From positions 1 to 13,255 of the forward strand of contig JAJXSZ010000044.1 of the NCBI GenBank assembly GCA_021784255.1: a stretch of DNA of 13,255 bases, in the 5' to 3' direction. Shown here piece by piece: positions 1 through 6,695 of this stretch (its first letter is position 1; each line of letters opens with the position of its first letter). The notes below the pieces were generated by a model. It was given only the letters and a program-made list of their open reading frames with translations, ran no database searches and had not been told where the DNA came from. This DNA is from Pseudomonadota bacterium (GTDB lineage: Bacteria; Pseudomonadota; Alphaproteobacteria; Acetobacterales; Acetobacteraceae). Position numbers and translations under genes: made by a program.

Positions 1-1
1 G

Positions 2-244
2 ATGCCGCAGGCGCTGCGCCGCGTGCTGCCCTCGCTGGTCAATGTCTTCATCGCGGTGGTCAAGGATTCCTCGCTGGTCTCCATCATCGCTGTCGCGGAC
101 ATCACCTATCGCGCCGAATCGGCCGTGGCACTCACCTATCGCCCGTTTGAATTCTATACCGCGCTCGCCGTGCTGTATTTCGTGCTGACCTATCCTTTCT
201 CCTTCCTCTCGGCCGCGGTCGAGCGGCGTTTCCACGTCACATGA
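2..244 (+). CDS. Polar amino-acid ABC transporter permease, C-terminal part (5' end outside window)
   Basis: This is the last 80 residues of an inner-membrane permease of the HisM/GlnP type, which forms the channel for amino acids or opines delivered by a periplasmic binding protein. The frame is already open at the window edge, so the ATG at position 2 is probably internal. Visible features are the post-EAA segment with PQALRRVLPSLVN (residues 2-14) and the family-typical KDSSLVSIIAVADIT, a first hydrophobic stretch at about residues 11-31, and a last membrane span at about 51-73 ending in a basic tail (ERRFH). The stop codon overlaps the ATG of the ATPase gene (ATGA, 241-244), so the two are translationally coupled and form one transporter. 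Substrate cannot be read from the sequence. The opine-oxidase-like genes downstream make an amino-acid-derived substrate likely by inference. Confidence 0.9.
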   Translation: MPQALRRVLPSLVNVFIAVVKDSSLVSIIAVADITYRAESAVALTYRPFEFYTALAVLYFVLTYPFSFLSAAVERRFHVT

Positions 245-999
245 ACGACGCGCCGGTGATCGCGATTCGCGGCCTGGAGAAGCGCTTCGGCAGTCATGTC
301 GTGCTGCGCGGCGTGGATATCACCGTGGGGCATGGCGAGGTCGTGGTGCTGATCGGGCGCAGCGGCAGTGGCAAATCAACGCTGGTGCGCTGTGTGGCCG
401 GGCTGACGCCGATCGACGGCGGGCAGATCGACCTTTTCGGCACGATCGTCGCTCGACACGCGACCAGGCTGCCGGCAGGACCCGTTCGCGCGGCGCGGCG
501 GCGCGTCGGCATGGTGTTTCAGGACTTCAATCTGTTTCCGCATCTGAATGCAGAGCGGAACGTTTCGTTATCATTGCAGAAAGTGCAGCGCATGGCGAGG
601 GCGCAAGCGCAGGAACGGGCGCGGATGGCACTCGCCAAGGTCGGGCTTGGCGAGTTTGCCGCACGCTTCCCCTATCAACTCTCGGGTGGGCAGCAGCAAC
701 GCGTGGCGATCGCTCGCGCGCTGGCCCTGGAGCCGGAGGTGATGCTGTTCGACGAACCGACCTCCGCCCTCGATCCTGAGCTGAAGCGCGAGGTGTTGGT
801 GGTGATGCGCGCGCTTGCCGAGGAGGGTATGACGATGGTGATCGTGACGCACGAGATGAACTTTGCCCGTGGCGTCGCCGACCGGGTGGTCTTCATGGAT
901 GGCGGCGCGGTCGTGGAGGAGGGACCACCGCAGGTCATGCTGACTGCGCCCCGACAGGACGCAACACGGATTTTCCTGCGGGACCTGATCGAGGCGTGA
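241..999 (+). CDS. Polar amino-acid ABC transporter ATP-binding protein (GlnQ/HisP/OccP type)
   Basis: This 252-residue cytoplasmic ATPase energises the permease encoded just upstream. All nucleotide-binding elements are intact: Walker A GRSGSGKST (39-47), Q-loop Q94 within MVFQDFNLFPH, signature LSGGQQQR (147-154), Walker B VMLFDEPTSALDPE (167-180) and the switch histidine H204 in IVTHEM. The FQDFNLFPH and THEM wording and the length are those of the polar amino-acid uptake subfamily (GlnQ, HisP, OccP), not of exporters. The start is fixed by the ATGA overlap with the permease stop. The gene ends 43 bp from the stop of the convergent LysR gene, and I see no strong hairpin-plus-T terminator in that gap. 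No binding protein for this transporter is visible, so it should lie upstream of the window. Confidence 0.95.
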   Translation: MNDAPVIAIRGLEKRFGSHVVLRGVDITVGHGEVVVLIGRSGSGKSTLVRCVAGLTPIDGGQIDLFGTIVARHATRLPAGPVRAARRRVGMVFQDFNLFPHLNAERNVSLSLQKVQRMARAQAQERARMALAKVGLGEFAARFPYQLSGGQQQRVAIARALALEPEVMLFDEPTSALDPELKREVLVVMRALAEEGMTMVIVTHEMNFARGVADRVVFMDGGAVVEEGPPQVMLTAPRQDATRIFLRDLIEA

Positions 1000-1042
1000 T
1001 GGTGACCATGGGCGCTGCCCGCGTCACGAAGTGGACCCGATC

Positions 1043-2038
1043 TCAGGCGCCGGAGGGCTCGGCGGCTCTCTGTCTTGTGGGGGTCGGGCGTTGTCTCGGT
1101 CCGGGCCGTCGTGGCTTTGGCGGCGCATCGCCCGCGGCCTCGCGTGAGATCCGCGCTGCCGTCAGGCGCGTCTCCTGCAGATAATCCTCCACGAGGCGGG
1201 CGTTGCGTGTCTCCCGGCTGCGGCACAGCTGGAAGTCGAACGGAATCTCCGGCTCGAACCGCCGCGCGACCACACGCTTCTGAAAGCCGCTGATCATCAG
1301 CGGGTGTACGAGCGAGACGCCCAGCCCGGCCGCAACGAACTCGCACAGGGTGGGGGCGATGGTGACAACGAGCACGATATTCGGCCGCACGCGGTGGGTG
1401 GCAAACATGGAACCGACGCGCTGTCCTGTGAAGCTCTCCGGATCGAAGGAGACAAAAGGCACGTTGTCCAGATCGGCCGGTCCGATCACGCGCCTGGTGG
1501 CGAGCCTGTGATGCTGAGGCATGATGCAGAGCAGCGGGTGCTTCAGCAGCGATTCACTGATGATGTAGGGATTATCGATACGCGAACTGACCAGCGCGAC
1601 ATCGAGCTTGCGCGTCACCAGCCGCTCGGTGAGCCACTGGGAGCTTCGCGACTCGATCGAACAAAACACGTTCCGGTGGCGCTTCAGGAAACCCACCGTC
1701 GCTTCCTGCACGAACCTTCCCGCGAGCGCCGGCAGGACACCGACGGTCAGGCGTGCCTGCTCCTCCCGACGGATGGCGTCGGCAGCGTTCTCGATCTGCT
1801 GAACGCCGCTGAAGATGCGATCGATTTCGTGGTAGAAGCGCATGCCGCGTTCGGTGGGCGCCAGCCGTCCCTTGACCCGGTCGAACAGCCGGAGTTCCGC
1901 GTCCGCCTGCAGATGCGCGATGAGCTTGCTCATCGCCGGTTGCGAAACGTTGAGAATGCTGGCGGCGCGGCTCACCGTGCCATGCTCGATCACCGCCTTG
2001 AACGCCTCGATCTGCCTGAGGTTGAGACGCCGCCGCAT
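1043..2038 (-). CDS. LysR-family transcriptional regulator (OccR/NocR-like)
   Basis: This 331-residue LysR-type regulator probably controls the divergent [2Fe-2S]/flavoprotein cassette that starts 135 bp away. The N-terminal winged helix-turn-helix begins LNLRQIEAF (5-13) and has the recognition region SRAASILNVSQPAMSKLI (23-40). A linker helix runs to about residue 90, and the effector-binding periplasmic-protein-like domain spans about 95-295. The ATG at 2038 was chosen because the LysR-typical sequence starts there. The open frame continues upstream as arginine-rich translation antisense to the next gene, which I treat as noise. After residue 296 there is an unusual tail of about 35 residues rich in Arg and Pro, longer than the usual roughly 300-residue family length. 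The OccR/NocR assignment is my impression of the sequence plus context. Membership of the LysR family is certain. Confidence 0.92.
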   Translation of the reverse strand: MRRRLNLRQIEAFKAVIEHGTVSRAASILNVSQPAMSKLIAHLQADAELRLFDRVKGRLAPTERGMRFYHEIDRIFSGVQQIENAADAIRREEQARLTVGVLPALAGRFVQEATVGFLKRHRNVFCSIESRSSQWLTERLVTRKLDVALVSSRIDNPYIISESLLKHPLLCIMPQHHRLATRRVIGPADLDNVPFVSFDPESFTGQRVGSMFATHRVRPNIVLVVTIAPTLCEFVAAGLGVSLVHPLMISGFQKRVVARRFEPEIPFDFQLCRSRETRNARLVEDYLQETRLTAARISREAAGDAPPKPRRPGPRQRPTPTRQRAAEPSGA

Positions 2039-2173
2039 GCATAACCCCCGGGAATGAGATGCCCAGATGAGCAATCGTGACAATATAGCAGCAATTTCTG
2101 GCCATCCGGTCAATGCCGCGCCACGACGCGCTCCTGCACCTCCTCCGATGCATTCCGCTGACAGGTAGCAACG
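2039..2173. promoter_or_regulatory. Divergent promoter/operator region, LysR gene and oxidase cassette
   Basis: This 135-bp spacer separates the LysR start (leftward) from the [2Fe-2S] gene (rightward), the classical place for a LysR autoregulatory and activator site. The only AT-rich patch is at about 2071-2098. It contains three phased CAAT tetramers at 2072, 2081 and 2092 (ATTG on the other strand), about one helical turn apart. A perfect ATAA-N7-TTAT box is not present here. I could not assign convincing -35/-10 hexamers on either strand. An AGGT at 2163-2166 may serve as a weak ribosome site for the ATG at 2174. Confidence 0.5.
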
Positions 2174-2476
2174 ATGTTCCGCAGACTCCGGGCGGCCGGC
2201 GGCGAGGTAACGATCCATGTCGATGGCAAGCCGGTGCGGGCCGCCGCCGGCGACAGTGTTGCCGCCGCGATGCTGGCGGCTGGCTTTACGGCCTTGCACA
2301 GCTCGGCCGTCAGCGCCTCGCCGCGCGCGCCGCATTGCATGATCGGCAACTGCTTCGAGTGCCTGGTTGAGATCGATGGCCTGCCGGACCGCCAGGCGTG
2401 CCTGACGACCGTCGCCGAGGGCATGCAGGTCCGCCGTCAGATGGACGAAGCGCCGATGGAGGGAGCGGGCGTATGA
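2174..2476 (+). CDS. Small (2Fe-2S)-binding subunit of an opine-oxidase/HcnA-type dehydrogenase
   Basis: This 100-residue protein has a plant-ferredoxin-like fold. The four cluster ligands are C55, C60, C63 and C76 in the arrangement CxxxxCxxCx12C (HCMIGNCFEC ... QACL), followed by the family-typical GM at 83-84. HcnA, the small subunit of octopine/nopaline oxidases and the D-hydroxyproline dehydrogenase small subunit have this size and layout. It would pass electrons between the two flavoprotein subunits or to the respiratory chain. There is no signal peptide, so it is probably cytoplasmic or membrane-associated. The stop overlaps the next start (ATGA at 2473-2476), indicating fixed stoichiometry. 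The physiological substrate cannot be read from this subunit. Confidence 0.9.
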   Translation: MFRRLRAAGGEVTIHVDGKPVRAAAGDSVAAAMLAAGFTALHSSAVSASPRAPHCMIGNCFECLVEIDGLPDRQACLTTVAEGMQVRRQMDEAPMEGAGV

Positions 2477-3897
2477 GCAACGAGCATCATGATCTCGCGA
2501 TCGTCGGCGCTGGCCCCGCCGGTATGGCGGCGGCGACCACGGCCGCGGAATTGGGCCTGGACACCGTGCTGCTGGATGAGCAGCGAGTGCCCGGCGGGCA
2601 GATCTACCGCAATATCGAGCACCTCGAAGCGAGCGGTGAGCTGGTCGCGCTCGGCGACGAATATCGCCGCGGTATTGAACTCGCGCGCGCATTTCGTGGC
2701 AGCGGCGCCGCCTATCGGCCAGGCAGCATCGTTTGGCAGACGTCGCCCGATGGGCGCATCGGCCTGACAGATCCCGATGGCGCGCGCATGATGCATGCGC
2801 GCCGTATCCTGCTGGCAACTGGTGCGATGGAGCGGCCGGTGCCGGTTCCCGGCTGGACGCTGCCGGGCGTGATGGGCGCGGGGGCGGCGCAGACGCTGCT
2901 GAAGGCTTCCGGCATCGTGCCGGATGTGCCGGTGCTGATCGCGGGCTCCGGCCCGCTGATCTACCTGGTGGCGTTGCAACTGGCACGCGCGGGCTGCGCC
3001 ATCTCGGCGCTTCTGATCACCGCGCCCGCCAGCCGCATTGCCGGTACCTTGAAGGAACTGCCGCGCGCGCTGCTCGCGGGGCGCGACCTTCTGAAGGGTA
3101 TCCGCTGGATCAACGAGATACGCCGCTTGGGCATCCCGCTCACCAATGGCGTGTCGCGGGTGCGGATCGAGGGGAACGACCGGGCGGAGGCAGTTGCCTA
3201 TGAGGCGGATGGCAGCTCCCATCGCCTCGCGGCCGGCCTCGTGCTGCTGCACGAAGGGGTGATTCCCAACATCCAGCTCAGCCTCTCCACGCGCTGCCGT
3301 CACGTCTGGGATGAGGCTCAGCTCTGCTGGCGACCCGAGACGGATGAATGGGGTGCGACGTCGGAGGAACGCATCGCGGTCGCTGGCGATGGCGCGGGTA
3401 TCCTCGGCGCGCTGGCCGCGGCGAGTCTGGGCCACCTCGCGGCGCTGGATACCGCGTTCCGTCTGGGCCGCATTGGCGAGGCGGAACGCGATCTGCGCGC
3501 GAGGTCGGCGCGCGCGGACCTGGCGCGGCACAGCCGCATCCGTCCACTGCTGGACCGGCTGTTTCGCCCCCTGCCGGACAGCGTGGTACCCACGGATCCC
3601 GAAACGATCGTCTGCCGTTGCGAGGAGGTAACGGTCGCTCAGATGCGCGAAGCTATACGCCTCGGCGGCGAGGACCCGAACCGAGCCAAGGTATTCACCC
3701 GCTGCGGCATGGGCCCGTGCCAGGGACGGATGTGTGGTCCTACGGTCGGCGCGCTGATTGCGCGGGAGACCGGGCATGGCATCGAGGAGGTCGGCACCTT
3801 CCGCATTCGCGTCCCCGTTCGCCCGGTTCCGCTGATGGCGCTGGCCGGACTGGTGGGCGAGGAAGAAGGCCTGCCGGCGGGAGAGAGCACGCTGTGA
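2473..3897 (+). CDS. FAD/NAD(P)-dependent oxidoreductase with C-terminal BFD-type [2Fe-2S] domain (OoxA/NoxA/HcnB-like)
   Basis: This 474-residue flavoprotein is the large subunit of the heterotrimeric dehydrogenase. It has an N-terminal FAD Rossmann motif GAGPAG (12-17), a second dinucleotide fold with AGSGP (157-161), the AGDGAGI element near 304-310, and a C-terminal bacterioferritin-associated-ferredoxin-like domain. In that domain the cysteines C381 and C383 (CRCEEV) and C411, C416 and C421 (RCGMGPCQGRMC) can bind an iron-sulfur cluster. OoxA, NoxA, HcnB and hydroxyproline dehydrogenase subunits share this domain order. The start is placed at the ATG overlapping the [2Fe-2S] gene stop. 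A longer open frame begins at 2398 but would overlap that gene by about 80 bp and lacks family similarity. The 3' end overlaps the next gene (GTGA). It probably works only in complex with its two neighbours. Confidence 0.93.
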   Translation: MSNEHHDLAIVGAGPAGMAAATTAAELGLDTVLLDEQRVPGGQIYRNIEHLEASGELVALGDEYRRGIELARAFRGSGAAYRPGSIVWQTSPDGRIGLTDPDGARMMHARRILLATGAMERPVPVPGWTLPGVMGAGAAQTLLKASGIVPDVPVLIAGSGPLIYLVALQLARAGCAISALLITAPASRIAGTLKELPRALLAGRDLLKGIRWINEIRRLGIPLTNGVSRVRIEGNDRAEAVAYEADGSSHRLAAGLVLLHEGVIPNIQLSLSTRCRHVWDEAQLCWRPETDEWGATSEERIAVAGDGAGILGALAAASLGHLAALDTAFRLGRIGEAERDLRARSARADLARHSRIRPLLDRLFRPLPDSVVPTDPETIVCRCEEVTVAQMREAIRLGGEDPNRAKVFTRCGMGPCQGRMCGPTVGALIARETGHGIEEVGTFRIRVPVRPVPLMALAGLVGEEEGLPAGESTL

Positions 3898-5048
3898 GCA
3901 CGATGGACACCGACGTCATCGTGATCGGCGGCGGGCTTCACGGAACCTCGACCGCGCTGCACCTTGCGCAGAAGGGGATGCGCCCAATCGTCATCGAAAA
4001 GAACTCAGTCGGGCGACATGCATCGGGCGTGAATGCCGGCGGCGTGCGCCAGTTGCTCCGCCATCCGGCCGAGATTGCGCTTTCCATCGCCGCGATGGAC
4101 CGTTGGCTCAACCTGGAAGGCCTGCTCGGCCGGTATGCGGCGATGTGCGAGTTCGTTGGCCATATCGGTCAAGTCGCGGTGGCCGAGACCGAGGAGGACA
4201 TGCGCCCGCTCGAGGCCCGTGCGGCAGAGGTGCGCCGCCTGGGTTGGACGCATGAGGAGGTGATCGACCGGAACGAATTGAGACGGCTGCTTCCGGCGGT
4301 GGCAGGGCATTGCATCGGCGGACTGGTGTCGCGTCGCGATGGGCAGGCGACGCCCTATCTTACCAGCCAGGCATTCCGTCTGCGCGCGATCGAGCTCGGC
4401 GTGCGGTTCGCCGAAGGCGTGCGCGTGACGGGGCTGGCGCACGGAGCACGCTGGGAAGTGGAGACATCGGCGGGTCACTTCACCAGCGATATCCTGATCA
4501 ATTGCGGTGGCGCCTGGGCCTGGCAGGTGGCCGAGCTCGTGGGCGAGGCGCTGCCACGCGGGCACTTCGCTGCGACGATGATGGTAACGGCGCGCATGGC
4601 ACCCTTCGTCACGCCCGTTGTCATCGGCACCGGGCGCCAGCTCTCCTTCAAGCAGACGGCGAACGGCACGGTGGTCATCGGTGGTGGCATCTTCGGTACC
4701 GCGGATCTGACGAAGGAGACCGCCGATCCCATCGCGGAGCGGCTGCGCGTGAGCGCCGAAACATGCTCGATCCTGTTCCCGATCATGCGGCGCGCCACCA
4801 TCGTTCGCGCCTGGGCCGGGCTCGAAGCGCGCATGCCGGATCAGATCCCGGTGATCGGCCGCAGCCAGGCCGCGCCCGATATGTGGCACGCCTTCGGGTT
4901 TTCCGGACACGGATTCCAACTCGCCCCGATCGTCGGCTCGCTGCTGGCGGACCTGATCGTGGACGGGAAAAGTCCGCTGCCGATCGGAGCCTTCCGGCCC
5001 AGCCGGTTCAACGACGCGAAGCCGCAGGTCGGTCCGGTATCGACATGA
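3894..5048 (+). CDS. DAO-family FAD-dependent oxidoreductase, catalytic subunit (OoxB/NoxB/HcnC-like)
   Basis: This 384-residue flavoenzyme is related to sarcosine oxidase, D-amino-acid dehydrogenase and glycine oxidase. It has an N-terminal FAD motif VIGGGLHG (10-17) followed by a helix and acidic strand end (VIEK), a substrate-binding region in the middle, and the C-terminal FAD-contact segment GFSGHGFQLAP (335-345). In homologous heterotrimers this subunit oxidises the C-N bond of an opine, imino acid or glycine and hands electrons to the partner subunits. I chose the GTG at 3894 because it gives the GTGA overlap and sits 6 bp after a GGAGAGAG ribosome site (3879-3887). An ATG at 3903, nine bases on, is the alternative and would be too far from that site. 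It is the last gene of the cassette, with no obvious terminator after it. Confidence 0.92.
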   Translation: MSTMDTDVIVIGGGLHGTSTALHLAQKGMRPIVIEKNSVGRHASGVNAGGVRQLLRHPAEIALSIAAMDRWLNLEGLLGRYAAMCEFVGHIGQVAVAETEEDMRPLEARAAEVRRLGWTHEEVIDRNELRRLLPAVAGHCIGGLVSRRDGQATPYLTSQAFRLRAIELGVRFAEGVRVTGLAHGARWEVETSAGHFTSDILINCGGAWAWQVAELVGEALPRGHFAATMMVTARMAPFVTPVVIGTGRQLSFKQTANGTVVIGGGIFGTADLTKETADPIAERLRVSAETCSILFPIMRRATIVRAWAGLEARMPDQIPVIGRSQAAPDMWHAFGFSGHGFQLAPIVGSLLADLIVDGKSPLPIGAFRPSRFNDAKPQVGPVST

Positions 5049-5336
5049 ACGCCAGATGCCGCTCAGCCGGGCGGCCGGCACAGGACCGGTCCGATTTGAT
5101 CTTTCCCCGGTGAACTGGGTCGTTTACGGGTGGAAATTTCTGCTTCTGCTCCCCTGATCGGGAGGAGTGGACGGCGTGCCGGGCGCGTGAGGGCTGTCGC
5201 GACTGAACTGACGTTGTCGATAACATGATGTTATGACCGAGTGCGATCTTGGTCATTGCGCGCGTCTGGTGCCGGGCGCGACATTCCCTGGCAATGACAA
5301 GGCGCCGGCGAGGCGCCCAGCGGAGGGGAACGGACC
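5049..5336. promoter_or_regulatory. 288-bp intergenic leader ahead of the MFS gene
   Basis: I see no convincing gene in this stretch. It holds a LysR-type palindrome at 5220-5234, a hairpin GGCGCC-ggcga-GGCGCC at 5301-5317 and a strong ribosome site GGAGGGGAA at 5322-5330 placed correctly for the ATG at 5337. The hairpin ends five bases before the ribosome site and could modulate initiation, which is inference. A self-complementary GGACCGGTCC occurs at 5083-5092. No rho-independent terminator with a T run is evident for the upstream cassette. Short frames here have unlike-protein composition and were not called. Confidence 0.55.
5220..5234. promoter_or_regulatory. Perfect palindrome ATAACAT-G-ATGTTAT, candidate LysR-type operator
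   Basis: A perfect 7-bp inverted repeat with one central base. Its outer tetramers form ATAA-N7-TTAT, the pattern recognised by OccR-type LysR proteins, and it contains the generic LysR T-N11-A spacing. It lies 102 bp upstream of the MFS start in otherwise GC-rich DNA, where a chance 15-bp AT-rich palindrome is unlikely. Either LysR gene in the window could be the binder: the OccR-like one at 1043-2038, or the one at 7957-8883 that faces this operon tail to tail. Binding is inferred, not shown. Confidence 0.6.
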
Positions 5337-6695
5337 ATGGAGCATGCGTTGCGCGCCATCCGGCTCGGTGAGCTCGATGTCACGACGGCGATCGACGAAA
5401 ACCGCCTGAATGCTTTCGGATTGAGCGTGCTGTTCCTGTGCGCGCTCGTCATCGCGGTCGACGGGTTCGATGTACAGGTAATCTCCTATGTTGCGCCCGT
5501 TCTCACGAGCTCGCTGCACATCAGCCGCTCCATGCTCGGGCCGGTTTTCTCGAGCGGGCTGGTGGGCACGACTATCGGCGCGCTGGTGTTCGGCCCGCTC
5601 GCCGATCGCGCCGGCCGCAAGACGATGCTGTGCCTGTCCATCCTTCTCTTCGCGGCCGGGACGCTAGCGACGATGGGGGCAAGCGGCATCGGTACACTCG
5701 TGCTCTGGCGCGCGGTCTCCGGGCTTGGCCTTGGTGGTGCAACACCCATCGCGGTCGCGTTCGCCGCAGAATTCTCCCCACGGCGCATTCGTTCCACCGC
5801 TGTGATGCTCGTCTATTGCGGCTTTGCCGTCGGCGCCGGCGGCGGTGGGATGATTGCCGCCCGCATGTTGCCGGCACTGGGCTGGCGCGCTGTCTTCCTG
5901 CTGGGTGGGCTGACCCCGCTCGTCCTGCTCGCGGCGCTCCTTGTCTGGCTGCCGCGCTCGATCGAGGATCTGGGCCGTCGGGGAGATGGCGCGGCGATCG
6001 CTGCGATCCTGAAACGGCTGATCCCTGGCGTCGCGGCTGATCCCATGGCCGTGGTGCGAATGGGCGAGCGCGCGGCGGGTTTTCCCGTGGGACGTCTCTT
6101 CGCCGAGGGACGCGCGGTCAGGACCGCGTTTCTTTGGGCGATGTTTTTCACCAATATCCTGGCGCTCTACTTCATGGTGTCCTGGTTGCCGACGCTGGCC
6201 CATGCCTCGGGCCTCAGCGTGGCGGACGCGGTGCGTGCCGGTTCGACGCTGCAGCTGGGCAGTTTGATCGGGACCATCCTGCTCTCGCTGCTGGCGCGAC
6301 GGCTGGAGGCGATGGCGGTGATCGGGCTTGGCTTTCTCGGCGGCGCGGCGAGCCTGGCGCTGTTTTCCGTCGTTGGTGGCTCGGTGGGGTCGTTCACGCT
6401 CGTCGCGTTCCTGGCCGGGTTCTTCGTCATCGGCACACAGACCGGAGCGAATGCGGTGGGCGCGCTCATCTACCCCGCGAGCCTGCGTGCGACCGGGATC
6501 GGTTGGGCGCTTGGCATTGGACGCGCCGGCTCCATCCTCGGCCCCAGCATTGGCGGCATGCTGCTGGCGATGCAATGGCCCACTGGCGACCTGTTCATTG
6601 CGGCCGCGGTGCCGGCGCTGCTCGCCTCGGTCTGTGCCTTCGTGCTCTCGCGCCGTCTCGGCGGGGCCTCCGAGGTCGTCGGCGCCGCGGCATGA
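5337..6695 (+). CDS. MFS transporter, aromatic acid:H+ symporter (AAHS) type
   Basis: This 452-residue protein is a 12-span major-facilitator permease of the inner membrane. Diagnostic features are the DGFD motif in the first span (42-45) followed by VQVISYVAP, the loop 2-3 motif GPLADRAGRK (86-95), the loop 4-5 motif LGLGGATPIAVAFAAEFSPRR (from 130), and the late segment YPASLRATGIGW (379-390). Together these are typical of the AAHS family (BenK, PcaK, MhpT), which imports benzoate-like or other organic acids with protons. A long central loop (about 208-262) separates the two six-helix halves. The ATG at 5337 has a good ribosome site (5322-5330). The gene ends in an ATGA overlap with the next flavoprotein, so import and oxidation of the same compound are probably coupled. 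Substrate is unknown. Confidence 0.92.
   Translation: MEHALRAIRLGELDVTTAIDENRLNAFGLSVLFLCALVIAVDGFDVQVISYVAPVLTSSLHISRSMLGPVFSSGLVGTTIGALVFGPLADRAGRKTMLCLSILLFAAGTLATMGASGIGTLVLWRAVSGLGLGGATPIAVAFAAEFSPRRIRSTAVMLVYCGFAVGAGGGGMIAARMLPALGWRAVFLLGGLTPLVLLAALLVWLPRSIEDLGRRGDGAAIAAILKRLIPGVAADPMAVVRMGERAAGFPVGRLFAEGRAVRTAFLWAMFFTNILALYFMVSWLPTLAHASGLSVADAVRAGSTLQLGSLIGTILLSLLARRLEAMAVIGLGFLGGAASLALFSVVGGSVGSFTLVAFLAGFFVIGTQTGANAVGALIYPASLRATGIGWALGIGRAGSILGPSIGGMLLAMQWPTGDLFIAAAVPALLASVCAFVLSRRLGGASEVVGAAA

Noticed and set aside
1043..2986. A 647-codon minus-strand open frame that would give a giant LysR protein
   Set aside because: The part upstream of 2038 is arginine-rich antisense of the [2Fe-2S] and flavoprotein genes, with no family resemblance. 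The LysR N-terminus clearly starts at 2038.
2437..3777. A 446-codon minus-strand open frame opposite the FAD/NAD oxidoreductase
   Set aside because: It is antisense to a gene with intact cofactor motifs. Its composition (Arg, Gln, Ala rich) is typical of shadow frames in high-GC DNA.
2174..5048. Hydrogen cyanide synthase (hcnABC)
   Set aside because: Subunit order and domains fit, but opine oxidases and hydroxyproline dehydrogenases look the same, and the transporter/LysR context favours catabolism. Symbols were therefore not assigned.
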